Shown here in pieces: positions 33,988 through 42,504 of a DNA stretch of 64,000 nucleotides. The notes below the pieces were generated by a model, which was given only the letters and a program-made list of their open reading frames with translations, was not told the origin of the DNA and ran no database searches. Every line of letters begins with the position of its first letter. Position 1 is the stretch's first letter. The position numbers and the translations under genes were made by a program. The stretch is taken from the NCBI RefSeq assembly GCF_019966495.1, contig NZ_JAIMIA010000006.1, positions 1 to 64,000 on the forward strand, given 5' to 3'. The stretch is from Tateyamaria pelophila. Lineage in GTDB: Bacteria > Pseudomonadota > Alphaproteobacteria > Rhodobacterales > Rhodobacteraceae.

Positions 33988-35569
33988 GATGCATCCTTTC
34001 GGGAAGGGTGGGTGCAGCGGCGATCAAGGTTTGAGTATAGGGATGCCGGGCGGTCGTGAACACGTCTTCGGTCGGGCCTTGTTCGACAATTTCACCGGAC
34101 TTCATGACCAGAACGTGGTCCGTGATGGTGCGGACAACGCTCAGGTCATGCGAGATGAAGAGGTAGGTCAGATTGTACTGCCCACAAAGCGCGGCGATCA
34201 GATCGAGGATCTGCGCCCGGACCGAGACATCGAGCGCGCTGACCGCCTCGTCAAACACGATCAGTTCGGGGCGAATGATCAGAGCGCGGGCGATGGCGAT
34301 CCGCTGGCGCTGCCCGCCCGAGAATTGGTGCGGATATTTTTGCGCGTCTGCGGGAGACAGGCCGACGGCGATGAGTGCTTCGGCCACCCGGTCGGCCCTT
34401 TCAGTCGCCGATGGCTTGCTTTCAAGCAGGTGAAACGGTTCGGTAATCAGCCGCGCGACCCGGTGACGCGGATTGAAGCTGCCGTAAGGGTCCTGAAACA
34501 CCACCTGCATCCGGCGGCGCACGGCGAGGTTGGGCCGCCCTGCGCTGAATACCGGTTCACCGCCCAGCGTGATGGTGCCACTTTGGACAGGCTCCAACCC
34601 CAGAATGGCCCGCGTGAGGGTGGATTTGCCGCACCCGCTTTCGCCGACAAGGCCGATGCGCGCGCCCTTGGGAATGTCAAAGCTGACGTCATTGACCGCG
34701 CGCATCGTCCCCGGTGCCTTGAAGAGGGTGGTGCGGGGCAGGGCATAGTCCCGCACCACGTTTTGCACCCGTAACAGAGGGGCGTCCTGATGCGTTTCGG
34801 GCAGGATGACGCGATGGTTTGAGGCAGCAAAGAGCGCCTTGGTGTAGGGGTGCTGCGGGTCGGCCAGTAAGACGGGCGTGTCGCCCGCCTCCACCACATG
34901 GCCATGTTGCATGACGGCGATACGGTCCGCCATCTGCGCCACAACCGCCAGATCATGGGTGATCATCATCAGGCCCATGCCGTCCTCGGACGCGAGCTGC
35001 TTGAGCAGGTCTAGGATTTGCGCCTGTGTCGTGACGTCCAGCGCTGTTGTCGGCTCGTCCGCGATCAACAGTTTCGGGCCGCAGGCGATGGCGATGGCGA
35101 TCACGACCCGCTGGCGCTGGCCCCCCGACAACTCATGCGGATAGCGCGACAGCGGGATTTTGCCCGGTGGCAGGCCCACGCGGGTCAGGACCTCGGCGGC
35201 GCGCGCCATCGGATCAAGGTCGGGTCGGTGCAAGCGCACGGTTTCCGCCACCTGCGCGCCGATGGTCTGAACGGGGTTGAGCGCAGTCATCGGTTCCTGA
35301 AAAACCATGCCCACTGCATTGCCCCGCAGACCGCACATGGCGGCCTCGCCAAGCTGCGTCACATCCTGACCGCTCAAGACGATCTGGCCCGTTGTTTCCG
35401 CGCCATCGGGCAACAATTGCATGGTGGCGAGCGCGGTCATGGATTTGCCGGATCCGCTTTCACCGGTGATCGCGACCACCTCGCCCGGGGCGATATCGAC
35501 GGACACATCGTGCAGGATGGCCGTTCCATTGATGGACAGTGTGAGGTTGCGGATCTGCAAAAGGCTCAT
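33980..35569 (-). CDS. Dipeptide/oligopeptide-type ABC transporter, fused ATPases
   Basis: A 529-residue protein with two ABC ATPase domains in tandem, equivalent to a DppD-DppF fusion (GsiA-like). Domain 1: Walker A GESGSGKS (about 38-45), signature LSGGQRQRV, Walker B LLIADEPT. Domain 2: Walker A GESGCGKS, signature FSGGQRQRI, Walker [16 protein letters not shown] 35569 (MSLLQIRN) is chosen; the open frame upstream overlaps the permease gene. Overlaps by 4 bp with the permease before it and by 8 bp with the ALDH after it. Confidence 0.92.
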   Translation of the reverse strand: MSLLQIRNLTLSINGTAILHDVSVDIAPGEVVAITGESGSGKSMTALATMQLLPDGAETTGQIVLSGQDVTQLGEAAMCGLRGNAVGMVFQEPMTALNPVQTIGAQVAETVRLHRPDLDPMARAAEVLTRVGLPPGKIPLSRYPHELSGGQRQRVVIAIAIACGPKLLIADEPTTALDVTTQAQILDLLKQLASEDGMGLMMITHDLAVVAQMADRIAVMQHGHVVEAGDTPVLLADPQHPYTKALFAASNHRVILPETHQDAPLLRVQNVVRDYALPRTTLFKAPGTMRAVNDVSFDIPKGARIGLVGESGCGKSTLTRAILGLEPVQSGTITLGGEPVFSAGRPNLAVRRRMQVVFQDPYGSFNPRHRVARLITEPFHLLESKPSATERADRVAEALIAVGLSPADAQKYPHQFSGGQRQRIAIARALIIRPELIVFDEAVSALDVSVRAQILDLIAALCGQYNLTYLFISHDLSVVRTITDHVLVMKSGEIVEQGPTEDVFTTARHPYTQTLIAAAPTLPERMHHA

Positions 35570-36381
35570 GTCCGCGCCTCGCGTAGGCGCGGATCTAGCG
35601 CGTCGCGCAATCCATCGCCCAGCAGGTTCAGGCCCAGCACTGTCAGAATGATTGCGAACCCCGGCACCAGCGCCATATGCGGCGCGATGCTGACCAACGT
35701 TTGGGCGTCCGCCAGCATCCGCCCCCAACTGGGGGTGGGCGGCTGTGCGCCAAGGCCCACGTACGACAGTGCGGCTTCGGCCAGAATGCCCAACGAGAAT
35801 TGTATGGTCGCCTGCACGATCAACAGATTGGCGAGGTTGGGCAGGATATGTTCGACACTGATCCGCGCTGCGCCCTTGCCCGCAACCCGAGCGGCCAGAA
35901 TGAACTCGCGCGCCCAAAGGGGCAGGGCACCGCCGCGTGTAACACGGGCAAAGACGGGGATGTTGAAGATGCCAATGGCGATGATCGCGTTGACCGCTCC
36001 GGCCCCGAAAATCGCTGTGATCAGGATGGCGATGACCAGCGACGGAAAGGCAAAGATCAGGTCATTGCCGCGCATGATGATCTCGTCCACCCAGCCGCCT
36101 TGCCGCGCTGCGGCCCACAGGCCCAGCGGCACACCGAGACCCACGCCAATCCCGACGGCCACAAAGGCCACGGCGATCGAGGTACGCGCGCCCACCATGA
36201 TCATCGACAGGATATCGCGCCCGAAATGATCCGTACCCAGCCAATGGGTGCCGTTTGGCGGTTGCAGCTTGGCGGGAATGTCCATCGCCGTGTGCGCGAA
36301 CGGCGTCCAGACGAAGGACACCAACGCCGCCAGCACCATCAGCGCAGAGAGCGCGCCGCCGATCATCAGGTTCCGCCTCAT
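35566..36381 (-). CDS. ABC transporter permease, DppC type
   Basis: A 271-residue inner-membrane permease with about six helices. The family hallmarks are HWLGTDHFGRDILSMIMVGARTS (split here by the first extracellular loop) and the coupling-helix EAA-like region EFILAARVAGKGAARISVEHILPN. The C-terminus NLLGDGLRDALDPRLRE is the standard DppC ending. It overlaps its partner permease and the ATPase gene by 4 bp each. Confidence 0.92.
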   Translation of the reverse strand: MRRNLMIGGALSALMVLAALVSFVWTPFAHTAMDIPAKLQPPNGTHWLGTDHFGRDILSMIMVGARTSIAVAFVAVGIGVGLGVPLGLWAAARQGGWVDEIIMRGNDLIFAFPSLVIAILITAIFGAGAVNAIIAIGIFNIPVFARVTRGGALPLWAREFILAARVAGKGAARISVEHILPNLANLLIVQATIQFSLGILAEAALSYVGLGAQPPTPSWGRMLADAQTLVSIAPHMALVPGFAIILTVLGLNLLGDGLRDALDPRLREART

Positions 36382-37325
36382 GTCCGCGCCCTCAGCCGGG
36401 GATCAACGGCAGCATAGGCAAGATCGACGGCAAAGTTCACCATGATCACCGCAAAGACCAGCAGCATCGTCACGGATTCCACGACAATCAGATCACGGGC
36501 CGAGATCGACTGGAAGATCAGCCGCCCCAGGCCGGGTAGGTAAAACACCTGTTCAATGATGATCCCGCCGGCCAGCAGGAACGAAAACTGCAGCCCCAGA
36601 ATCGTCAGCACCGGGATCATCGCGTTGCGCAGCCCGTGGCGTCGCAGAGCTTGGCCGCGGCTGAGGCCCTTGGCGCGGGCGGTGCGCATGAAATCCTCGC
36701 CCAGAACATCGAGCAGGGCGGAACGCATGACCCGTGCGAGGATGGCGGCCTGCGGCAGGGCGAGGGCGATGGCCGGCAAAGTGAGCGATTTGAGCGCGGC
36801 AAATACGCCCTTGTCCCAGCCCGTAAAGCCGCCTGCGGAGAACCAGCGCAGATTGATTGCAAAGATCAGGACCAGCATCATGGCAAACCAGAAATTGGGG
36901 ATCGCGACGCCCAGTTGCGTGGCCCCCATCACGCCCATGTCGCCGGGCTTGCCGCGCCGGGCCGCTGCGTAGATGCCCGCCGGAAAGGCAATCGCGGTCG
37001 AGAGGAGGAGCGCATAGAGCGCCAGAGGCAACGACACCCACAGCCGGTCTGCGATCATCCCGGCCACAGGGGTGCGGTATTGATACGAGGTGCCGAAATC
37101 GCCCTGCATCATCCCGGTGACCCAGGTCAGATACCGCTGAAATTTCGACTGATCGAGACCCAGTTCCGCCCGCAGGGCGGCGAGCGTATCTTCTTGCGCA
37201 TTCATCCCGAGCATAAAGGATGCGGGATCACCGGGGGCCACCTCGATCACGGCAAAAATCACCAGCGATGCGATGGCAAGGCTGATCAGCAGGGACAGAA
37301 GCCGTTTCAATGTATAGCGCAACAT
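36378..37325 (-). CDS. ABC transporter permease, DppB type
   Basis: A 315-residue permease: N-terminal MLRYTLKRLLSLLISLAIAS, FAVIEVAPGDPA, and the EAA-like loop DFMRTARAKGLSRGQALRRHGLRNAMIPVLT, ending DLAYAAVDPRLRART, all typical of DppB. ATG 37325 gives the family N-terminus. First gene of the dppBC-DF-ALDH unit. The matching binding protein is probably the one at 40879-42351. Confidence 0.92.
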   Translation of the reverse strand: MLRYTLKRLLSLLISLAIASLVIFAVIEVAPGDPASFMLGMNAQEDTLAALRAELGLDQSKFQRYLTWVTGMMQGDFGTSYQYRTPVAGMIADRLWVSLPLALYALLLSTAIAFPAGIYAAARRGKPGDMGVMGATQLGVAIPNFWFAMMLVLIFAINLRWFSAGGFTGWDKGVFAALKSLTLPAIALALPQAAILARVMRSALLDVLGEDFMRTARAKGLSRGQALRRHGLRNAMIPVLTILGLQFSFLLAGGIIIEQVFYLPGLGRLIFQSISARDLIVVESVTMLLVFAVIMVNFAVDLAYAAVDPRLRART

Positions 37326-37335
37326 TGCGCTGACG

Positions 37336-37968
37336 TTAGGCGGGTGGTTCGGGACAGGCAAGCGCGTCTGTCAGGGGGCCCGTATCTTGGGTCAGTGTCG
37401 CAACGGCCATCGCCCGGATTGTCATGGCATAGCGGGACTGTTCCCAGCCGCAGGTTTGCGTCAGGTTTTCCCAGTTTCGGATCGAGAGCAGGGCCCAGAG
37501 CAGGTCGGTGGCTTTGGCCTGATCCATGCTGTCGGGCAGGGTGCCATCGCGGGCCAGCGCGGCAACGGCGGCGGCGCAGCCTTCGCGCAGATCGGTCATG
37601 CGGATATCCCACGCGGCTTTTGCTTCGGCATCGGTGCTGGTGAGAGCCATGATCGCGCGAGCCACCCCATGGATCTTGGGCACATGATTGCACCAGGCGG
37701 TCACGAAAGCATCCAGCCTTTCACGTCCATTTGCAGCGGTCCGGCTGGGCGCGAGGGCGGTGTCCATGTCCAGCATCTGATCCTGATATCGCGTGGCCGC
37801 GATCAGCACATCGGTGCGGCTGGGATAATGCAGATAGACGGCCTGCCTGCTGACGCCGGCGGCTTTTGCGATGTCAGACATGGTTGGCAGTTTGCCGCCC
37901 GGCGCTTCAAGCAGGGCCAGAGTGGATTCGAGAATGCGGGTCGGAGTATCGGAGTTTGCACTTGACAT
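37336..37968 (-). CDS. TetR-family transcriptional regulator
   Basis: A 210-residue repressor-type regulator. The N-terminal helix-turn-helix spans about residues 28-50 (SDIAKAAGVSRQAVYLHYPS); the remainder is the variable ligand-binding domain. It is divergent from the quinone-reductase gene at 38043, with three palindromes in the spacer, so it probably represses both itself and that gene in response to a small molecule. It stops 10 bp before the dppB start on the same strand and may also affect the transporter. Confidence 0.88.
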   Translation of the reverse strand: MSSANSDTPTRILESTLALLEAPGGKLPTMSDIAKAAGVSRQAVYLHYPSRTDVLIAATRYQDQMLDMDTALAPSRTAANGRERLDAFVTAWCNHVPKIHGVARAIMALTSTDAEAKAAWDIRMTDLREGCAAAVAALARDGTLPDSMDQAKATDLLWALLSIRNWENLTQTCGWEQSRYAMTIRAMAVATLTQDTGPLTDALACPEPPA

Positions 37969-37969
37969 A

Positions 37970-38017
37970 GTGTAAAGTTACACATACTTGACAGGCTGTC
38001 AATTGACACTGTGTCAA
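37970..38017. promoter_or_regulatory. Three palindromic operators between tetR and the quinone reductase
   Basis: Perfect inverted repeats: GTGTAA-AG-TTACAC (37970-37983), TTGACA-GGC-TGTCAA (37988-38002) and TTGACAC-T-GTGTCAA (38003-38017). They fill nearly the whole 74-bp divergent spacer and are probably TetR-regulator binding sites; two contain TTGACA, possibly a -35. Confidence 0.7.
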
Positions 38018-38042
38018 GCTGGAAGCTTTGAAAGGACAACCT

Positions 38043-38639
38043 ATGGCCAAACGTATTTTCATCTGGGTCGCGCACCCCAAACCCGGCTCTTTGAATGCCG
38101 CCCTTGCGGCCCGCTATGCGGACGGGGCAAGAGCGCGCGGCGCCGAGGTTCGGATCATGGAGCTTTCGGATATGCAGTTCGCTGCCGATTTTGACGGTTA
38201 CGGTGCGGATCATGACGCGACCCGGCTCGCCCCGGATTTGCAACGCTGGCAAGACGACGTCACATGGGCGGATCATGTTCTGATTGTGCATCCCTACTGG
38301 TGGGGCGCGATGCCGGCACGGGCCAAAGCGGTTCTGGATACGGCGCTGTTGCCCGGATTTGGGTTTAAATACCACAAGCGTGGCATGGGCTGGGACAAGC
38401 TGCTGGCTGGTCGGACTGGGGATGCGATCATCACGTCGGACACGCCGCCATGGCTGGACACGCTTGTCTATCATCGGCCCGCCCGGCGGGTCATGCGCAA
38501 TCAGGTGCTGAAGTTTTGTGGCATTCAGCCGCGAGCTGTCGTGCAGTTCGGATCGGTTAAACTGGCCAAGGACGGACAAGTGGACAAATGGCTTGCACGT
38601 GCCAAGAACATGGGTGCCGCCGCGGCACTGGCGGGGTAG
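38043..38639 (+). CDS. NAD(P)H:quinone reductase-like flavodoxin-fold protein
   Basis: A 198-residue protein of the NQO1/KefF/MdaB family that reduces quinones by two electrons using FMN or FAD. N-terminal AHPKPGSLNAALA is the flavin-phosphate loop; HVLIVHPYWWGAMPARAKAVLDTALLPGFGF is the classical family signature region (split at residues about 80-110). AAAGGAC Shine-Dalgarno is 5-6 bp before ATG 38043. It is controlled by the divergent TetR regulator and probably deals with electrophile or quinone stress. Confidence 0.88.
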   Translation: MAKRIFIWVAHPKPGSLNAALAARYADGARARGAEVRIMELSDMQFAADFDGYGADHDATRLAPDLQRWQDDVTWADHVLIVHPYWWGAMPARAKAVLDTALLPGFGFKYHKRGMGWDKLLAGRTGDAIITSDTPPWLDTLVYHRPARRVMRNQVLKFCGIQPRAVVQFGSVKLAKDGQVDKWLARAKNMGAAAALAG

Positions 38640-38643
38640 GGTC

Positions 38644-39120
38644 ATGGTGATTTTCCTGTCATTGATGGCCTTTGCCACATGTCTTGTCGCGGGCGTCTTC
38701 TATGCTTTTTCGGATTTTGTAATGCGCGCCCTCGGAGGGCTTCCCATGCCACAGGGGGCGGCAGCCATGGTCTCCATCAATCGCGTGATTTTGCGTGCGA
38801 GTTTTGTGCCCTTGTTGCTGGTGCTCGGCCCGTTGGCATTGGGGGTCGCATTTTGGATTTTTTGGGCTGGGTCGCCGCAGGGCGCGGGTTGGGTATTTTT
38901 GGCAAGCGGCGTTTATTGTGTTGGCGTGCTCGGCGTAACCATGTTGGGCAATGTCCCGATGAACAACAGGCTGGATCGTGCGGACGATCCCGCAAAGTAT
39001 TGGCCAACTTATTTGACCCACTGGACCCGGCTGAACACGGTGCGCACGCTGGCGGCCGGGATTGCGAGCCTTTGCTATTTGCAAGCAGCGCTCGCTATTG
39101 GGACGCATCCCCTTACATAA
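38644..39120 (+). CDS. DUF1772 membrane protein
   Basis: A 158-residue membrane protein with four predicted helices, of the DUF1772 (anthrone-oxygenase-like) family. The segment GNVPMNNRLDRADDP and WTRLNTVRTLAAGIASLCYL are typical for the family. It starts 4 bp after the quinone-reductase stop and is in the same operon, which fits a role in oxidation of aromatic/quinone compounds. The reaction is unknown. Confidence 0.75.
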   Translation: MVIFLSLMAFATCLVAGVFYAFSDFVMRALGGLPMPQGAAAMVSINRVILRASFVPLLLVLGPLALGVAFWIFWAGSPQGAGWVFLASGVYCVGVLGVTMLGNVPMNNRLDRADDPAKYWPTYLTHWTRLNTVRTLAAGIASLCYLQAALAIGTHPLT

Positions 39121-39126
39121 CACTGC

Positions 39127-40236
39127 ATGAAATCGCCCATCTTTATCGGATCCGAGATTTATCGCCGCTCAACCTATGGCAGGTGGCATCCCTTGCGGGT
39201 GCCACGCGTCTCGACCGTGATGGACCTCAGCCGTGCGATGGGGTGGTTGCCGTCTGAACGCTTTATGCCCAGCCCGCGTGTCAAACCGATTGCCCTGACC
39301 GCGTGGCATACGCCGGACTATGTGGCGGCCCTGCATGCGGCCGAGGCGGCGCAAGAGGTGAGTGATAGTGTCAAAGCCCGACATGCTTTGGGGACGCCGT
39401 CAAACCCGATTTTTCCGGAAATGTACCGCCGCCCGGCCACTGCAGCAGGAGGCTCGTTTCTGGCGGGTGAGCTGCTGGCGGAGGGCGGTATCGTGTATCA
39501 CCCCGCAGGCGGCACGCATCACGGTATGCCGGATCGGGCGGGGGGATTTTGCTATCTAAACGATCCGGTCCTGGCGATCTTGTCGTTGCAGCGACACGGC
39601 GCGCGTCGCGTCGCCTACATCGATATCGACGCGCATCACCCGGATGGGGTTGAGGTCGCTTTTGGCGACGACACCGATGTGCTGATGATTTCGGTGCATG
39701 AAGACGGGCTCTGGCCGCGCACAGGGGCCTTGGGGGTGACGGGGCAGGGCAGCACGGTCAATCTGCCGGTGCCGCGCGGGTTGAATGATGACGAGATGGC
39801 CTTGATCCGCGACGATATGATTTTGCCCCGCGTGATAGCGCATCGCCCTGATGCGATCGTTCTGCAATGTGGCGCGGACGGGGTCGAAGAAGACCCGCAA
39901 GCGCATCTGTCACTGTCCAATCAGGCGCATTGGTCGATTGTGAAAGGCTTGATGAGAGTGGCGCCGCGTTTTCTGGTGCTGGGTGGCGGCGGGTATAATC
40001 CATGGTCTGTCGGGCGGCTTTGGACCGGCGTGTGGGCCACGCTGAACGGGTTCGAAGTGCCCGATCGTCTGGACCTAAAGGCCGAGGCCGTCCTGCGTGC
40101 GCTGCGCTTTGAGGGCAACAGCCGTGGGCGTAACCCGCCGGATCACTGGTTTACGACGCTGGCCGACGCGCCGCGTCATGGCCCGATCCGTCAAGACGTG
40201 CGAAGGCGGATCTCTGCGCTTGGCGGGGAGCCGTGA
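39127..40236 (+). CDS. Histone-deacetylase-superfamily hydrolase (AcuC-like)
   Basis: A 369-residue zinc-dependent deacetylase/amidohydrolase of the HDAC superfamily. Motifs: HPLRVPRVSTV near residue 21, GGTHHGMPDRAGGFCYLND (about 126-144, catalytic His-His and Gly-Phe-Cys), the zinc site Asp/His in YIDIDAHHPDG, QCGADGVEEDP and GGGGYNP. Bacterial members cleave acetyl-lysine or acetyl-polyamines. In place of the usual HHGDG there is HHPDG. It follows DUF1772 by 6 bp, so it may be in the TetR-controlled operon. Confidence 0.85.
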   Translation: MKSPIFIGSEIYRRSTYGRWHPLRVPRVSTVMDLSRAMGWLPSERFMPSPRVKPIALTAWHTPDYVAALHAAEAAQEVSDSVKARHALGTPSNPIFPEMYRRPATAAGGSFLAGELLAEGGIVYHPAGGTHHGMPDRAGGFCYLNDPVLAILSLQRHGARRVAYIDIDAHHPDGVEVAFGDDTDVLMISVHEDGLWPRTGALGVTGQGSTVNLPVPRGLNDDEMALIRDDMILPRVIAHRPDAIVLQCGADGVEEDPQAHLSLSNQAHWSIVKGLMRVAPRFLVLGGGGYNPWSVGRLWTGVWATLNGFEVPDRLDLKAEAVLRALRFEGNSRGRNPPDHWFTTLADAPRHGPIRQDVRRRISALGGEP

Positions 40237-40321
40237 CGATCAGCGGAACGGCGACTTGCTCTTGGATGAAGCGATGCGGTGGTGATGTCCACATTCTCCA
40301 CCGCGTGTTTTGGACGTGTAA

Positions 40322-40723
40322 TCAGCTTCCGTAATCCTGATCCGAGACCTGTTCGAGCCAGGTTGCTGCGCCGTTTTCGTCGCATTCCTGCATCGCGATA
40401 TGTGTCATGCAAGTGGTGGGCCCGGCCCCATGCCAGTGTTCCACGCACGCAGGAATCCACACCGTGTCGCCTGCGCGAATGCTCTGTGGTGTTTCGCCCC
40501 GTTTGCAGATCAGCCCGGACCCTTGCGTGACATGCAGCGTTTGCCCCAGCGGATGGGTGTGCCACGCCGTTCGTGCGCCCGGTTCGAAATATACGGTCAG
40601 CGCATGCAGGCGCGCCGGTTCGGGGGCCATGATGATCGGATCTTGCCAGACGGTGCCGGTGAAGTAATCGGGGTTCGCCCGTTGGCTGGGGCGACTGCCT
40701 GCCGGATGTATCTGCATGTGCAT
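40322..40723 (-). CDS. Cupin of the manganese hydroxynitrile-lyase-like group
   Basis: A 133-residue cupin. The segments FTGTVWQDPIIMAPEP, FEPGARTAWHTHPLGQTL (metal-binding His-x-His and Gln) and CVEHWHGAGPTTCMTH (third His) closely follow the small cupins that include bacterial (R)-hydroxynitrile lyases such as that of Granulicella. Many relatives have other roles, so only the fold and metal site are certain. It stands alone, convergent with the deacetylase gene. Confidence 0.78.
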   Translation of the reverse strand: MHMQIHPAGSRPSQRANPDYFTGTVWQDPIIMAPEPARLHALTVYFEPGARTAWHTHPLGQTLHVTQGSGLICKRGETPQSIRAGDTVWIPACVEHWHGAGPTTCMTHIAMQECDENGAATWLEQVSDQDYGS

Positions 40724-40808
40724 ATCCTATGCTGTGAACTGGAACGGTGGCGCTCCGACAGGTGCGCCTTACGGGACAGATATCTGCCGTTTTGCCCCTG
40801 TGTCCGGT

Positions 40809-40841
40809 CGACCCTTCGGGGAGGATTTTTTGGAACAGAGA
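40809..40841. repeat. Gene-end repeat, copy B (33 bp)
   Basis: A 33-bp segment (starts CGACCCTTCGGGGAGG, ends GGAACAGAGA) identical to 43832-43864 and related to 30341-30370. It lies 37 bp downstream of the stop of the leftward binding-protein gene. Confidence 0.75.
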
Positions 40842-40878
40842 AGTGTCAGGCGGCTTGTTGCCCGCCTGACGTTTCGGG

Positions 40879-42351
40879 CTATTCGCCCCAGCTGACCCCG
40901 GTCAGGTCGGTGGCCTGTGTCGGCGCGTTGGTCCAAAGGCCCTGAATTTCGGCCTTGGCCACAGACAATTGTGCCAGCTGGAAGAGGTAGGCGTTCACGG
41001 CATCCTCTGCGATAATCTTTTGCGCATCACCCATGAGGGTCGCGCGCGCTTCGGGGTCGGTTGTGCTGTTGAGCGTTGTGATCAACTCCTGGAAGGCGGG
41101 GTTATCGTATTGGAAATAGTAGTCGGGATTGGCGTAGATGCCGATATCCATCGGTTCTGTGTGACTGACGATGGTCAGACCAAAGTTCTTGCCGCGAAAC
41201 ACGGTTTCCAGCCACTGGGCCCATTCGACGTTGATGATTTCGGCCTTGATCCCGACATCGGCCAGTTGGGCCGCGATGATCTCTCCGCCACGCCGCGCAT
41301 AAGAGGGCGGCGGCAGGTGCAGCGTGGTCTCAAACCCGTCGGGCAGGCCTGCTTCAGCCAGAAGGGCGCGCGCCTTGTCGGGGTCAAAGGCAGAGCCGTC
41401 CGTGAGATCCACATAGGCCGGATTGTGAGGGGCAAAATGGGTGCCGATAGGTGTGCCATAGCCGAACATGGCTCCGTCGATGATCGCCTGACGGTCGATG
41501 GCGTGGGCCAGGGCCTGACGCACGCGCACATCGTCGAAGGGCTCCTGCTTGTTGTTCGTCGACAGGATTGTTTCGCCCTCGGTGGAGCCGACGAGGACCT
41601 GAAAACGCGGATCCGCTTCAAATTGCGGCAGGTTTTCGGGGGCGGGGAAGCCGCTGAATACATCCACATCTTCGGCCATCACGGCGGCGAAAGCGGCGGT
41701 GGGGTCGGAGATGAATTTGAACGTCGCTTTGTCCAGAGCCGGGGCATCGCCCCAATACTTGTCATATCGGCTCATTTCGATCCGGTCGCCCTGGTTCCAG
41801 AGGTCGAACTTGAAGGGGCCGGTGCCGATGGGCGTTTGCTTGATGCTCTCGATGCTTTCGGGGGCTACGATTACGGCATCGCCCCAGGCCAGGTTGAAGA
41901 GCATGTTGCCATTGGGCTCGGAGAGGGTCAGCCGAACGGTCTGCGGGTCAACGACCTCGACGTTGCTGATCGCGCTATAGAGCGCTTTCTGCGCGTTTGC
42001 GCTGTCTTCGGCGAGGATACGATCGAGAGAAAACTTGACGTCTTCCGCGTCCATCGTCGTGCCGTCATGAAAGGTCACACCGCTGCGCAGGGTGAACGTG
42101 TAGGTCAGCCCATCGTCGGAGATTTCCCAGGAGGAGGCAAGGCCAGGCACGATGGCACCGTCGCCCGTGAACCGGGTCAACCCTTCGAAGACATTGGAAT
42201 AGAGCACGGAATCGATGGCCCCGGCGGCAGCCGAGGTCGGATCCAGATGCGGTGGCTCAAGTTGCAGCGCGACCGTGATATCGGTCTTTGCCCACAAGGT
42301 GCCCGCGCTGAGCGCCAGTACAGCGGCGGTCATGGTCAGTGTCTTAAGCAT
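40879..42351 (-). CDS. Peptide/opine-type ABC transporter substrate-binding protein
   Basis: A 490-residue family-5 periplasmic binding protein (DppA/OppA-like). A cleavable signal peptide is visible (MLKTLTMTAAVLALSAGTLWA). Family signatures are LQLEPPHLDPTSAAAG, YTFTLRSGVTFHDGTTMDAEDVKFS and FNLAWGDAVIVAPES. It stands on the same strand as the dppBC-type genes 3.5 kb away and probably serves them, with intervening genes inserted. The ligand is unknown. Confidence 0.9.
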   Translation of the reverse strand: MLKTLTMTAAVLALSAGTLWAKTDITVALQLEPPHLDPTSAAAGAIDSVLYSNVFEGLTRFTGDGAIVPGLASSWEISDDGLTYTFTLRSGVTFHDGTTMDAEDVKFSLDRILAEDSANAQKALYSAISNVEVVDPQTVRLTLSEPNGNMLFNLAWGDAVIVAPESIESIKQTPIGTGPFKFDLWNQGDRIEMSRYDKYWGDAPALDKATFKFISDPTAAFAAVMAEDVDVFSGFPAPENLPQFEADPRFQVLVGSTEGETILSTNNKQEPFDDVRVRQALAHAIDRQAIIDGAMFGYGTPIGTHFAPHNPAYVDLTDGSAFDPDKARALLAEAGLPDGFETTLHLPPPSYARRGGEIIAAQLADVGIKAEIINVEWAQWLETVFRGKNFGLTIVSHTEPMDIGIYANPDYYFQYDNPAFQELITTLNSTTDPEARATLMGDAQKIIAEDAVNAYLFQLAQLSVAKAEIQGLWTNAPTQATDLTGVSWGE

Positions 42352-42504
42352 CGTGATCTCCCAATCGGTGGACTTTACCCGTTAGCTTTCCCTTAAACGG
42401 CGCATTCTGCAAGCACGCTTTGCCGCGATGATGTGACGGATTGTTCTGTGGCGCAACGGACTTCGACACGAAGTCCGGCCGCTTTCCGTGCCGGAAAGCG
42501 CGTT

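Noticed and set aside
32437-34059. Rightward open frame of 540 codons
   Set aside because: Antisense to the aldehyde dehydrogenase, whose catalytic motifs are clear on the other strand.
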